Below are positions 1-7,741 of a DNA stretch of 32,268 nt, piece after piece. Location of the stretch: positions 1-32,268 of the forward strand of contig JAUCEF010000097.1 in the NCBI GenBank assembly GCA_033558025.1, given 5' to 3'. The translations under genes were made by a program, and so were the position numbers. Under the pieces are notes generated by a model. The model searched no databases and was not told the DNA's origin. It saw nothing but the letters and a program-made list of their open reading frames with translations. How positions within the stretch are numbered: the first letter of the stretch is position 1; the number at the start of each line of letters is the position of its first letter. Source of the stretch: Phytophthora sp. 'mugwort' (lineage: Eukaryota; Oomycota; Peronosporomycetes; Peronosporales; Peronosporaceae).

Positions 1-24
1 ATTTGTAAAATTATTTAAAAAATT

Positions 25-611
25 ATGATAAAAATAATAAAAAAAAATGTTAAATTAAAAAATAAAAATTTTTTTAAAAGTTCTTTAGGAAATATTAATT
101 TATTTTTTATTGATAAAACTTTTATTTTTCCAACAGATTTAAAAATTTATAGTAATAATAAAATAATTTTTTTTGAAACATCTTTAGGTTTATTATCTTT
201 AACAATAATTAATGATTTATATTTTTTTATAAAAAAAATAAATTATTAATTATTGTTAATAAAAATAAAAAAAAAAAAAGTATTTTAAATTTATACAATA
301 AATTAATAAAAATAAAAATAAAAGGTGTTTTACAAGGTTTTAAAATTAATTTAATATTAAAAGGTATAGGTTTTAAAGCTTTTATTGAAAATAATACTTT
401 AATTTTAAAATTAGGTTTTAGTCATAATATTAGAATTCCAATTCCATTAAATATTGAAATTATTAATCAAACAAATACTTTAATTTTTAGTAGTATCGAT
501 TATATTTTTTTACATCAATTTGTACATTATATTAAAAATCATAAAAAACCTGAACCATATAAAGGAAAAGGTTTATTATTAAATTTTACAAAAAGAGGGA
601 AAAAAAAGTAA
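25..611 (+). CDS. rpl6: Ribosomal protein L6, interrupted by one frame change
   Basis: Large-subunit ribosomal protein L6 of the mitochondrial ribosome. The N-terminal part reads from the ATG at 25 to a stop at 247-249. The rest reads in another frame up to the stop at 609-611. The second part holds the best family signature: GVLQGF, a KGIGFKAF stretch, LGFSHNI, and the C-terminal KPEPYKGKG motif near 550. The frame change fits in the T7 run (222-228) or A8 run (231-238), after codons for YFFIKK. Adding one base gives about 195 residues, close to the usual L6 length. No other ATG restarts the second frame near its beginning, so one gene with an indel or a -1 shift is more likely than two genes. 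It is followed at 625 by rps2. Confidence 0.88.
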
Positions 612-624
612 AAAATAATTAAAT

Positions 625-1218
625 ATGATACAAAAAAAAAAAAAAAAACATAATAATATTTTATTAAATTTATTATTTAAATCAAAAAATATGTATGGAG
701 AATCTTTAATAGATACAAATAAAGAATTATTATCTTTTATATTTGGAAGTAGACATGATTATACTATAATTAATTTAAAAAATGTTTCATTTTTTTTAAA
801 ACGTATATTTAATTTAACTAAAATTATATTAAAAAAAAATGAAAAAATTTTAATAATAGGGAATGATAATGAAATTAAATTTTTATTAACTACATCTTTT
901 ATAAAAAAAAATCCAAATATCATTTTTTTTACAAAAGAATGGGTAAATGGTTTAATTACTAATAAAATTATGAATACAACATTTAATAAGATAATTAATT
1001 ATTTATTAAAAGAAAATGAAATTAAATTAATTTTAGTTATAAAAAGTTCTGTAAAAGATACTTTTTTAAATCAAGAACTTTCTGTTTTAAAAATTCCTAC
1101 TATTTCATTAGTAAATACAAGTCAAACTATACAAAATATTAATTATCCTGTAGTAATGAATTCTAAAAATATTCAATCAATATATACTTTAATGTATTTA
1201 TTACGTAAAATATTTTAA
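625..1218 (+). CDS. rps2: Ribosomal protein S2
   Basis: Small-subunit ribosomal protein S2, 197 residues, shorter than the bacterial protein (about 240), as is common for mitochondrial copies. Visible family features are GSRHDYTIINLKN near residues 42-54, a KEWVNGLITN stretch near 109-118, and the C-terminal ELSVLKIPTISLVNT followed by YPVVMNSKN, which corresponds to the conserved nucleotide-binding-like end of S2. The start is the ATG at 625, 13 bases after the rpl6 stop. The order rpl6-rps2-rps4 is typical of stramenopile mitochondrial ribosomal clusters. Confidence 0.9.
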   Translation: MIQKKKKKHNNILLNLLFKSKNMYGESLIDTNKELLSFIFGSRHDYTIINLKNVSFFLKRIFNLTKIILKKNEKILIIGNDNEIKFLLTTSFIKKNPNIIFFTKEWVNGLITNKIMNTTFNKIINYLLKENEIKLILVIKSSVKDTFLNQELSVLKIPTISLVNTSQTIQNINYPVVMNSKNIQSIYTLMYLLRKIF

Positions 1219-1226
1219 TAAATAAG

Positions 1227-1688
1227 ATGAATAAATTAAGACCGAGAAATAAAATATGTTTTCAAAATAATAGGAACATACATAAAAATTTAAACTTATT
1301 AAAATTAAAATCAAAAAAATGGAATTTATTTAAAAAAAAATTAAGATATCGAAAAGAAATAAAACCTGAAAAACGTAAAAAATTTTTTCAAAAAAGATTA
1401 TTTGAAAAACAACAATTTCGGAATTTTTATGGATGTATTCATGAATATCAATTAAAAAATTTATTTCAAAAATTATTAAAAAAAGATAATAAAATAAATA
1501 TCTTTAAAAAATTTGTAATTTTATTAGAAAGTCGCTTAGATATAAATCTTGTAAGATTAAAATTAGTTAAAACTATTTTTCAAGCAAAACAATTAATTAA
1601 TCATAAAAAAATTAAGGTTAATAATAAAATTATAAGTAAATCTAATTTTATATTACATAAAGGTGATATTATTCATATTATTAAATAA
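1227..1688 (+). CDS. rps4: Ribosomal protein S4, N-terminal and S4-domain part
   Basis: Small-subunit ribosomal protein S4, which binds 16S-like rRNA early in assembly. The 153 residues end with a clear S4 RNA-binding domain at about 94-150: LESRLDINLVRLKLVKTIFQ, then AKQLINHKKIKVNNK, and KGDIIHII at the end. The bacterial family continues some 50 residues beyond this point to a conserved tail; here a TAA stops the frame at 1686-1688. The next ORF starts only 2 bases later at 1691 in the -1 frame, and its last 45 or so residues look like the missing tail. One added A near 1683-1685 would join them into a protein of about 405 residues. Either the gene is genuinely split or there is an indel. 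Confidence 0.9.
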   Translation: MNKLRPRNKICFQNNRNIHKNLNLLKLKSKKWNLFKKKLRYRKEIKPEKRKKFFQKRLFEKQQFRNFYGCIHEYQLKNLFQKLLKKDNKINIFKKFVILLESRLDINLVRLKLVKTIFQAKQLINHKKIKVNNKIISKSNFILHKGDIIHIIK

Positions 1689-1690
1689 AT

Positions 1691-2443
1691 ATGCAAAAGG
1701 ATAATAAAAATTTTCAAAGAAATAAAAATTCTCAAAAAAACGAGGGTTTTCAAAAAAATAGAAATTCTCAAAAAAACGAAGGTTTTCAAAAAAATAGAAA
1801 TTTTCAAAAAAATAAAAATTCTCAAAAAAACGAAGATTTTCAAAGAACTAGAAATTTTCAAAAAAACGAAGATTTTCAAAGAACTAGAAATTTTCAAAAA
1901 AATGAAGGTTTTCAAAGAACTAGAAATTTTCAAAAAAATGAAGGTTTTCAAAAAAATAGAAATTTTCAAAAAAATGAAGGTTTTCAAAAAAATAGAAATT
2001 TTCAAAAAAATGAAGGTTTTCAAAAAAATAGAAATTTTCAAAAAAATAGAAATTTTCAAAAAAATGAAGGTTTTCAAAAAAATAGAAATTTTCAAAAAAA
2101 TGAAGGTTTTCAAAGAACTAGAAATTTTCAAAAAAATAATAGTTTGAAAGGAGATAAAAAATTTTATAAACAGCATTTTAATCAAGAAAAGAATAAATAT
2201 TCTTCTTCTTATAAACGTTATAATAAATATCCTTATCAAAAAAATAACAAATATTCTTATAAAAATAATATTTATTATATTTTAGGTGAAAAAAAACCAT
2301 CAAAACCTTTAATAACTTCTTATTTACATAGAAATAAAAAAATAAAAACAGGTAGGTTTTTTAAAGAACCTTCTTATAAAACAATTTTATATCCTTTTCA
2401 TTTAAATTTAAAATTAATTAATGAATATTTGAAAAAAAAATAA
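1691..2443 (+). CDS. Hexapeptide-repeat ORF ending in a probable S4 C-terminal tail
   Basis: A 250-residue reading frame directly after rps4. Residues 7-150 are 24 consecutive hexapeptides, mostly NFQKNE alternating with GFQKNR (variants NSQKNE, DFQRTR, GFQRTR), encoded by an 18-bp DNA repeat. Residues 151-205 are basic and Lys/Asn/Tyr-rich. The last part is not repetitive: a SYLHRN stretch, then KTGRFFKEP, then LNLKLINEYLKKK at the very end. This compares well with the S4 C-terminus (bacterial pattern WLEVD, GTFKRKP, then EHLIVELYSK). I infer that this ORF encodes the end of S4, with the repeats inserted between the S4 domain and the tail. It could be a separate protein that assembles with the rps4 product, or one gene broken by a missing base. 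The assignment rests on short motifs. Confidence 0.72.
   Translation: MQKDNKNFQRNKNSQKNEGFQKNRNSQKNEGFQKNRNFQKNKNSQKNEDFQRTRNFQKNEDFQRTRNFQKNEGFQRTRNFQKNEGFQKNRNFQKNEGFQKNRNFQKNEGFQKNRNFQKNRNFQKNEGFQKNRNFQKNEGFQRTRNFQKNNSLKGDKKFYKQHFNQEKNKYSSSYKRYNKYPYQKNNKYSYKNNIYYILGEKKPSKPLITSYLHRNKKIKTGRFFKEPSYKTILYPFHLNLKLINEYLKKK
1709..2140 (+). repeat. In-frame 18-bp minisatellite, 24 units
   Basis: Twenty-four near-identical 18-bp units (often paired as a 36-bp higher unit) encode hexapeptides of the type x-F/S-Q-K/R-N/T-x. Most units contain a TTTCAAAAAAAT-like core with a run of seven A. Because 18 is a multiple of three, one extra + frame (about 1902-2147) and an antisense frame (about 1673-2239) also stay open across the array; these are artefacts of the repeat. 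Variants cluster (DFQRTR units lie together in the middle), as expected from unequal exchange or replication slippage. Confidence 0.95.
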
Positions 2444-2447
2444 AAAT

Positions 2448-2469
2448 TTAAACCATTTATATGGTTTAA
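2448..2469 (+). terminator. Hairpin between the S4-tail ORF and rnl
   Basis: A 9-bp perfect inverted repeat (TTAAACCAT / ATGGTTTAA) with a TTAT loop lies just after the ORF stop at 2443 and just before the start of rnl. It may be a 3' end signal of the ribosomal protein mRNA or a processing site that frees the large rRNA. No run of T follows. Confidence 0.5.
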
Positions 2470-2470
2470 G

Positions 2471-4178
2471 TATAAATAATAATAAAAGCATTAAGTGGAT
2501 GCCTTGGCATTAATTTGATTTTTAGGACGTAAAAAATGCGAAAAGTTTTATTAAATAATATTTTATTTTGAAATAAAAATTTCCTAAAGAAAACTTTTTT
2601 TTTGTGAAAATTTTAAAAACAGTGAATTGAAATATCTAAGTAACTGTTAAAAAAATCAAACGAGATTCCGTTAGTAATGACGAGTGAAAATGGAAATTAG
2701 GTTTATAAAAATAAAAAAATATTTGAAAAATTTTGAAAAATTTACTTAAAAAGGTGAAAGTCCTGTAGAATAATAATTGTTTTTATAATAGTAAAAAGGG
2801 TTATGTGTAAGCCTTTTTGAATATTGGGGAACCACCCTCAAAACCTTTTAAAAATTAATGATCGATAGTGGACAAGTACTGTAAAGGAAAGGTGAAAAAG
2901 AAACTTTTGAGTTTGAAATAATTCTGAAACTTAATGTTAACAATCAATTGAAACTTTTTTAAAAAGTAACAGTGTACCTTTTGCATAATGGGCCAGCAAG
3001 TTTATTTTTATAGCAAGCTTAATTTAATAAAGTAGGCGTAGATAAATCAAGTTTTAAAAAGCTTTTTAGTTATATAAATAAGACCCGAAACTGAGTGATC
3101 TAACCATGAACAGATTGAAAAATAGGTAAAACTATTTGAAGGATCGAACTCACATATGTGGCAAAATATGGAGATGATTTGTGGTTAGGAGTGAAAGGCT
3201 AATCAAACTCAGAGATAGCTGGTTTTCCGCGAAATCTATTGAAGTAGAGCATTTAAAATCTTTTTTTGGGGTAGAGCACTCATTGAGCTAGGGGGTGTAA
3301 AAACTTACTGAATTCTTGGAAACTCCGAATACAAAAAAAAGTAATTTAAATAGACAGACATTAGGCGCTAAGGTCTTTTGTCAAAAGGGAAACAGCCCAG
3401 ATTGATCGCTAAGGTCTCTAAATAATATTCTAAGTGAAAAAGGAAGTGAATAAAATGATTACAACCCATAGGTAGGCTTGGAAGCAGCCATCCTTTAAAG
3501 AAAGCGTAATAGCTCATTGGTCTAGTTTTTTTGCGCCTAAAATGTATCGAGACTTAAGAAATTTACCGAAGCGGCAAGTTTTATTTTTAATAAAACGGTA
3601 GCGGAACATTCTGTATGTTAATAAAGATATATTGTGAAATATGTTGAAGATATCAGAAAAGAAAATGCTGGCATTAGTAACAAAAAATAACGAATATAAA
3701 TCGTTATCACCGTAAATCCAAGGGTTTCTATGTTAAGATGTATTACATAGAGTGAAACGGCCCCTAAGAAAGATTTGACGAAAGCAGATTTTGATGGGAT
3801 AATTTTTAAATTAAATTTTTTTAAAAAAGTGACAAAAATTTTTAATTTTTCAGGAAATAGCTTTTTTAATTAAAAACCGTACCCTAAACCGACACAGGTG
3901 GATAGGTCGAGTAGACTAAGGTGAATGAGAGAACTATATTGAAGGAACTCGGCAAAATGACTTTGTAACTTCGGGATAAAAAGTACCTAATTATTTTTAA
4001 TAATTAGGTGTCACAAAATAGGGGGTTGCGACTGTTTAATAAAAACTTAGGACTCTGCTAAATGGTAACATGATGTATAGGGTCTGACACTCTGCCCGGT
4101 GCTGGAAGATTAAAAGGAAATGTTTGCGCATTAAATGGAGAGTCCCAGTAAACGGCGGCCGTAACTCTGACGGTCCTA

Positions 4179-4225
<47 letters not shown>

Positions 4226-4663
4226 TGTAACGACATCCCCGCTGTCTCCAATATAGACTCTCAGTGAATTTGAATTATCCGTGAAGATGCGGATTTTCTA
4301 TAGTTAGACGGAAAGACCCCGTGAACCTTTACTACATCTTTATATTGTTATTTTATCTAATATGTGTAGTATAAGTGGTAATCTTTTAAACCTTTACGCT
4401 AGTAAATTGTATAGATATTCTTGAAATACCACTCTTATTAAAATAAATAACTAATATTTTTTAAATAGACATTGTATGGTTGGTAGTTTGACTGGGGCGG
4501 TCACCTCCTAAAGAGTAACGGAGGTGTACAAAGGTAAGCTCAAATTGGATAATATTATCAATTGTAGAGCATAATGGTAAAAGCTTGCTTGACTGTAAGA
4601 TAGACATATCAAACAGGGACGAAAGTCGGTCATAGTGATCCGATAATTCTTTGTGGAAAGATT

Positions 4664-4706
<43 letters not shown>

Positions 4707-4784
4707 GACTCCTAAGAGCTCCTATCGACGGAGTCGTTTGGCACCTCGATGTCGACTCATCACATCCTGGAGCTGAAGAAGGTT

Positions 4785-4824
<40 letters not shown>

Positions 4825-5112
4825 TTGGGTTTAGAACGTCGTGAGACAGTTTGGTTCCTATCTTCTATAGATATTTTGAAAAATGCAAGAATCTAACTCT
4901 AGTACGAGAGGACCGAGAAGGGTAAATCTCTGGTGTATCGGTTGTTGAGAGGCATAGCCGAGTAGCTAAATTTATTTTGGATAATTACTGAAAGCATCTA
5001 AGTAAGAAACCATTCTTAAAATTTTTCATATAAAAACTGTAAAAGATGATTACATTAATAGGTTTTAAGTATAAGTATTGTAAAATATTTAGCTTAAAAA
5101 TACTAAAAGTTT
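2471..5112 (+). rRNA. rnl: Large subunit ribosomal RNA
   Basis: Mitochondrial 23S-like rRNA of about 2.64 kb. The 5' end is recognised by the GTGGATGCC block at 2495. Further landmarks are the GAGATAGCTGGTT block near 3211, the GACGGAAAGACCCCGTGAACC segment of the peptidyl-transferase domain near 4307, the GGGATAACAGGCTGAT block near 4692, the sarcin-ricin loop AGTACGAGAGGACC near 4901, and CTGAAAGCATCTAAG near 4988. No intron was seen in the conserved domains. Both ends are estimates: the 5' end by homology to the bacterial start, the 3' end by pairing with it, before trnN at 5134. It may be co-transcribed with the upstream ribosomal protein genes. Confidence 0.95.
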
Positions 5113-5133
5113 TAAAAATTAAAATATAATTAT

Positions 5134-5205
5134 TTCTTTGTAGCTCAACGGTAGAGCAAATGGCTGTTAACCATTAGGTTGTAGGTTCAAATCCTATCAA
5201 AGAAG
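5134..5205 (+). tRNA. trnN: tRNA-Asn (GUU)
   Basis: Cloverleaf with acceptor TTCTTTG/CAAAGAA, anticodon loop CTGTTAA reading GUU, T arm with TTCAAAT loop. Discriminator base G. First of five tRNAs in a row after rnl. Confidence 0.93.
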
Positions 5206-5217
5206 TTTTATATTTTA

Positions 5218-5306
5218 GGTCGAATAGCCAAGTCAGGTTTAAGGCAGTAGTTTGCTAAACTATCAGTTAATTTATTAACTCGTGGGTTCAAATCCCACTT
5301 CGACTT
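5218..5306 (+). tRNA. trnS: tRNA-Ser (GCU)
   Basis: Class II tRNA with a long variable arm (about 5265-5281). Acceptor GGTCGAA/TTCGACT with a terminal G:U pair, anticodon loop TTGCTAA reading GCU. A Ser(UGA) tRNA for UCN codons was not found in the window. Confidence 0.9.
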
Positions 5307-5330
5307 ATTTTATTAATAAAGTATTAATAA

Positions 5331-5402
5331 GATGATGTAGTTTAATGGTAGAGCGTGGGAATCATAATCCTAATGTTGTAGGTTCAAATCCTACCATCAT
5401 TA
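5331..5402 (+). tRNA. trnM: tRNA with CAU anticodon, probably elongator Met
   Basis: Acceptor GATGATG/CATCATT, anticodon loop ATCATAA reading CAU, T arm GTAGG-TTCAAAT-CCTAC. It lacks the initiator-like anticodon stem found in the CAU tRNA at 5508. A tRNA-Ile(GAU) is present at 23752, so this is best called elongator Met. A lysidine-modified Ile(CAU) cannot be excluded from sequence alone. Confidence 0.8.
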
Positions 5403-5414
5403 ATTATCTTTAAA

Positions 5415-5489
5415 CGGAAGGTAGCATAGTCTGGCTAATGCGTCTGTTTTGGGAACAGAAGATCAAAGGTTCAAATCCTTTTCTTCCGA
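5415..5489 (+). tRNA. trnP: tRNA-Pro (UGG)
   Basis: Acceptor CGGAAGG/TCTTCCG, anticodon stem TCTGT/ACAGA with loop TTTGGGA reading UGG, T loop TTCAAAT, discriminator A. It lies between the two CAU tRNAs, an M-P-M order I recall from oomycete mitochondrial genomes. Confidence 0.92.
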
Positions 5490-5507
5490 AAAAGGAAGAA
5501 AATATAA

Positions 5508-5579
5508 GATGAGATAGAGTAATAGGTAACTTATCAGGCTCATAATCTGAAGATGTAGGTTCAAATCCTACTCTCATCA
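5508..5579 (+). tRNA. trnfM: Initiator tRNA-Met (CAU)
   Basis: Acceptor GATGAGA/TCTCATC, anticodon arm TCAGG-CTCATAA-TCTGA, T arm GTAGG-TTCAAAT-CCTAC. The anticodon arm closely resembles bacterial and plant mitochondrial initiator tRNA (CAGGCTCATAA type). The acceptor pair 1:72 appears as G:C rather than the bacterial mismatch. Confidence 0.85.
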
Positions 5580-5601
5580 TTTTAAAATTAATATATAATT
5601 T

Positions 5602-5973
5602 ATGATTCAAATTCAAACTAAATTAAAAGTAAATGATAATAGTGGTATTAAAATAGGACAATGTATAAAAATTTATAAAAAAAAAATTGGAAAAATTGGG
5701 GATACAATTTTAATTTCTGCTAAAAAATTACGTTTAAATCAAAAAAAAAAAATTAAAATAATTAAAGGAGATTTATTTAAAGCTTTAATTATACATACAA
5801 CATATCAAAAAAAAAGTACAATAGGTAATATAATAAAATTTGATAAAAATTGTATAATTATTTTAAATAATCAAAATAAACCCCTAGGAACACGTATATT
5901 TGGTCCGATTACTTCTGAATTTCGGAAGAAAAAAAATTTCAAAATATTAGCATTAGCTTCAAATATTTTATAA
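5602..5973 (+). CDS. rpl14: Ribosomal protein L14
   Basis: Large-subunit ribosomal protein L14, 123 residues, a normal length. It opens with the family pattern MIQIQTKLKVNDNSGIKIG and ends with LGTRIFGPITSEFRKKKNFKILALAS, equivalent to the bacterial GTRIFGPV-REL-------KI-SLA-EVL. The start is the ATG at 5602, 22 bases after trnfM. It is followed after 6 bases by rpl5, as in the bacterial spc operon order L14-(L24)-L5. Confidence 0.95.
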   Translation: MIQIQTKLKVNDNSGIKIGQCIKIYKKKIGKIGDTILISAKKLRLNQKKKIKIIKGDLFKALIIHTTYQKKSTIGNIIKFDKNCIIILNNQNKPLGTRIFGPITSEFRKKKNFKILALASNIL

Positions 5974-5979
5974 AAATAT

Positions 5980-6508
5980 ATGAAAAAAAATTTACAAATC
6001 CATTATCAAAATATTACTATATACGATCTTTTAACAAAATTAAATTTTAAAAATATATTTGAAATACCTAAAATAAGTAAAATATGTTTAAATATTGGTT
6101 TTAAAAACGCTAATATTGAAAAAAAAAAATTAATTAATATAATTTTACTTTTAAAATTAATAACAAATCAAAAACCTATAATAACAAAATCAAAAAAAAA
6201 TAATATTTTTTTAAAAATCAAAAAAAATTCAATTATAGGTTGTAAAATAACTTTAAGAAAAAAAAATATTTTTAATTTTTTAGAAAAAATTTTGATTTTT
6301 CTTTTTCAAAATTTAACTAAAATAAATTTTAATTTTAAAAATCAAAAATATTTTAAATTTTCAAATTCGAAATATTTTAGATTTTTTTGAATTAAAAACT
6401 GAATTTTTAAAATTCAAAGATATACCTCCAATAGATGTTTCTATTCATACAAATGCAAAAAATCATTATGAATTATTTTTATTATTAAATTCACTATTTT
6501 TATTATAA
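5980..6508 (+). CDS. rpl5: Ribosomal protein L5, interrupted by one frame change
   Basis: Large-subunit ribosomal protein L5, which contacts 5S rRNA in bacteria. The first frame (from 5980) gives IPKISKICLNIGFKNA, a TNQKPIITKSKKN stretch and GCKITLRKKNIFNFLEK, all L5 marks, then stops at a TGA at 6388-6390. The C-terminal part continues in the +1 frame from about 6386 (FELKTEF, then IPPIDVSIHTNAKNHYELFLLL) to a TAA at 6506-6508; this matches the L5 end with its dI-I-TnAK pattern. The break is in a T7 run (6382-6388). Dropping one T gives about 175 residues, the usual size. The site reads TTT TTT TGA, which could also allow a real +1 shift. Confidence 0.88.
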
Positions 6509-6521
6509 AAATAATTTATTA

Positions 6522-6593
6522 GCAAAAATAGCTCAATGGTAGAGTATAACCTTGCCAAGGTTAATGTTGAGGGTTCAAATCCCTTTTTTTGCT
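6522..6593 (+). tRNA. trnG: tRNA-Gly (GCC)
   Basis: Acceptor GCAAAAA/TTTTTGC, anticodon loop CTTGCCAAG region reading GCC, T arm GAGGG-TTCAAAT-CCCTT. A second glycine tRNA (UCC) lies at 7286 beyond the unknown ORF, so the two together read all Gly codons. Confidence 0.9.
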
Positions 6594-6693
6594 TAATTCA
6601 AATAAATGTACCCAAAGGCAGTATTTGGTATTTCCATTTTTTAATTAGGGAATAATATTAGTATTGACATTTATTTACTTCTTTATAAAAATT

Positions 6694-7224
6694 ATGATTT
6701 TTTTTAACATTATTAAAAGGATATTTTTTGCTTATAATCTATATAAAATTATACAAGATATATTAAAAATACATCCTAAATTTTTTCAAAATATTTTTAA
6801 ATTTATTTTAATTCTTTTACCTCTTGAAATAACTTTATTAGAAGATTTTATAGATTTAGAGACTGAGGCTGAGGAAGCTGCTTTAAAAAAAGAAGAAAAA
6901 CCTAAAAGTATTTTAAAAAGAATTGACGATAATATGCCAACTATTTTCGTTTTTTTTTTTTTATCTTTTTTGTTTTATTTATTTCTAGATGCTTTTTTTT
7001 TTGATAGCGACAATTTCCCAAGCGATTTTCCTAGTAATTTTTCAACTGATTTAAATTTTGATTCAGATAGTGACTCTTTACCAAAACCACCAAAAAGAAA
7101 AATTACAAGATCTGGAAATCCTCTGAATCTATATAGATATTTTCATTATTTAGATGTTGAAACAGGTGAACGTATAGATGATATCGATCGATTAGATCCT
7201 GATACTTATGAAATAGTGGATTAA
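6694..7224 (+). CDS. Unknown membrane ORF between the two glycine tRNAs
   Basis: I do not recognise this protein. From the ATG at 6694 it has 176 residues (an in-frame TTG at 6664 would add ten). It starts with a hydrophobic, basic region, has a first hydrophobic stretch at about residues 35-50 (FKFILILLPLEITLLEDF), an acidic/basic linker rich in Glu and Lys, a strong membrane span at about 79-100 (TIFVFFFLSFLFYLFL region), then an Asp/Ser/Pro-rich segment (DFPSDFPSNF, then DSDSDSLPKPPKRK) and an acidic C-terminus ending in ETGERIDDIDRLDPDTYEIVD-like sequence. Asp, Pro and mixed codons are far more frequent than in the neighbouring genes. A short hairpin with a T run follows the stop. It stands alone between tRNAs. 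It could be a lineage-specific gene or one acquired from a mitochondrial plasmid. Confidence 0.65.
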   Translation: MIFFNIIKRIFFAYNLYKIIQDILKIHPKFFQNIFKFILILLPLEITLLEDFIDLETEAEEAALKKEEKPKSILKRIDDNMPTIFVFFFLSFLFYLFLDAFFFDSDNFPSDFPSNFSTDLNFDSDSDSLPKPPKRKITRSGNPLNLYRYFHYLDVETGERIDDIDRLDPDTYEIVD

Positions 7225-7246
7225 TTTATTCCACTTTTTCTTTTTT
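7215..7246 (+). terminator. Hairpin plus T run after the unknown ORF
   Basis: A 6-bp stem AGTGGA/TCCACT (7215-7220 with 7230-7235, loop of 9) overlaps the stop codon and is followed by TTTTCTTTTTT. It has the form of a factor-independent terminator, or of an mRNA 3'-end stabilising hairpin. Confidence 0.45.
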
Positions 7247-7285
7247 AAAACAATAATAAACATTTTTTAAACAATAAAAATATAC

Positions 7286-7357
7286 GTGATTATAGATTAA
7301 TTGGTAAATCCTTTATCTTCCAAGTAAATATTATGGGTTCAAATCCCATTAATCACA
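7286..7357 (+). tRNA. trnG: tRNA-Gly (UCC)
   Basis: Acceptor GTGATTA/TAATCAC fully paired, anticodon loop CTTCCAA reading UCC, T arm ATGGG-TTCAAAT-CCCAT, discriminator A. Confidence 0.92.
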
Positions 7358-7374
7358 TATTTAAAATATCTTTA

Positions 7375-7458
7375 GGAGAAATGGCTGAGTGGTTAAAAGC
7401 GGCAGACTGTAAATTTGTTGAAATATTTTCTACGTAGGTTCAAATCCTACTTTCTCCA
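7375..7458 (+). tRNA. trnY: tRNA-Tyr (GUA)
   Basis: Class II tRNA with acceptor GGAGAAA/TTTCTCC, anticodon loop CTGTAAA reading GUA, and a variable arm of about 14 nt. Its position between trnG and rns matches the oomycete order trnG-trnY-rns. Confidence 0.93.
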
Positions 7459-7504
7459 ATAAAGATCTAAAAAAAAAAAAGGATAAACAAATTAAAAAAA
7501 GGAT

Positions 7505-7555
7505 AAAAAGATAAAATATCTTTAAATAGTTAAGTTAAAAAGATATTTATCTTTT
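7505..7555. repeat. Stem-loop in the spacer before rns
   Basis: Inverted repeat with arms of 18-19 bases (7505-7523 and 7537-7555) separated by 13 bases, complementary apart from one bulged base. Confidence 0.75.
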
Positions 7556-7676
7556 CAACAAAAAATTCAAAAACATATTTAGGGGGGGATCCTTTTCAAA
7601 AAATAATATTTTTTTTTCGTGATACAAAGAAATTTTTATTAATAACTAATTGAATTTTTAAAAATTAAAAAATTTT

Positions 7677-7688
7677 AATCCTTTAAGA
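7677..7688 (+). promoter_or_regulatory. Near-copy (10/12) of the TATTCTTTAAGA motif, upstream of rns
   Basis: AATCCTTTAAGA, two differences from the motif found exactly at three other gene-upstream sites. It lies about 135 bases before rns and runs straight into the 10-bp repeats. Confidence 0.4.
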
Positions 7689-7741
7689 CAATATAAGACA
7701 ATATAAGACAATATAAGACAATATAAGACAATATAAGACAA
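7684..7741 (+). repeat. 10-bp tandem repeat ATATAAGACA
   Basis: Five exact copies of ATATAAGACA at 7691-7740, with a partial copy (TAAGACA) before them, about 85 bases upstream of the 5' end of rns. The period is about one turn of DNA. The first partial copy overlaps the TTTAAGACA end of the promoter-like motif, as if part of that motif had been amplified. Confidence 0.95.

Noticed and set aside
1709..2140. CRISPR-like array
   Set aside because: The repeats are direct and contiguous with no unique spacers, and they encode an in-frame hexapeptide.
1673..2239. Antisense ORF of 188 codons across the repeat array (and a + frame at 1902-2147)
   Set aside because: Both are open only because the 18-bp repeat keeps every frame it enters open; the encoded proteins are pure repeat shadows.
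4036..4251. Antisense ORF of 71 codons
   Set aside because: It lies in the most conserved part of the large rRNA.
2471..5112. Intron or fragmented large rRNA
   Set aside because: All conserved blocks appear in order without large insertions.
5410..5616. Antisense ORF of 68 codons
   Set aside because: It covers trnP, trnfM and the rpl14 start on the opposite strand; a shadow of tRNA sequence.
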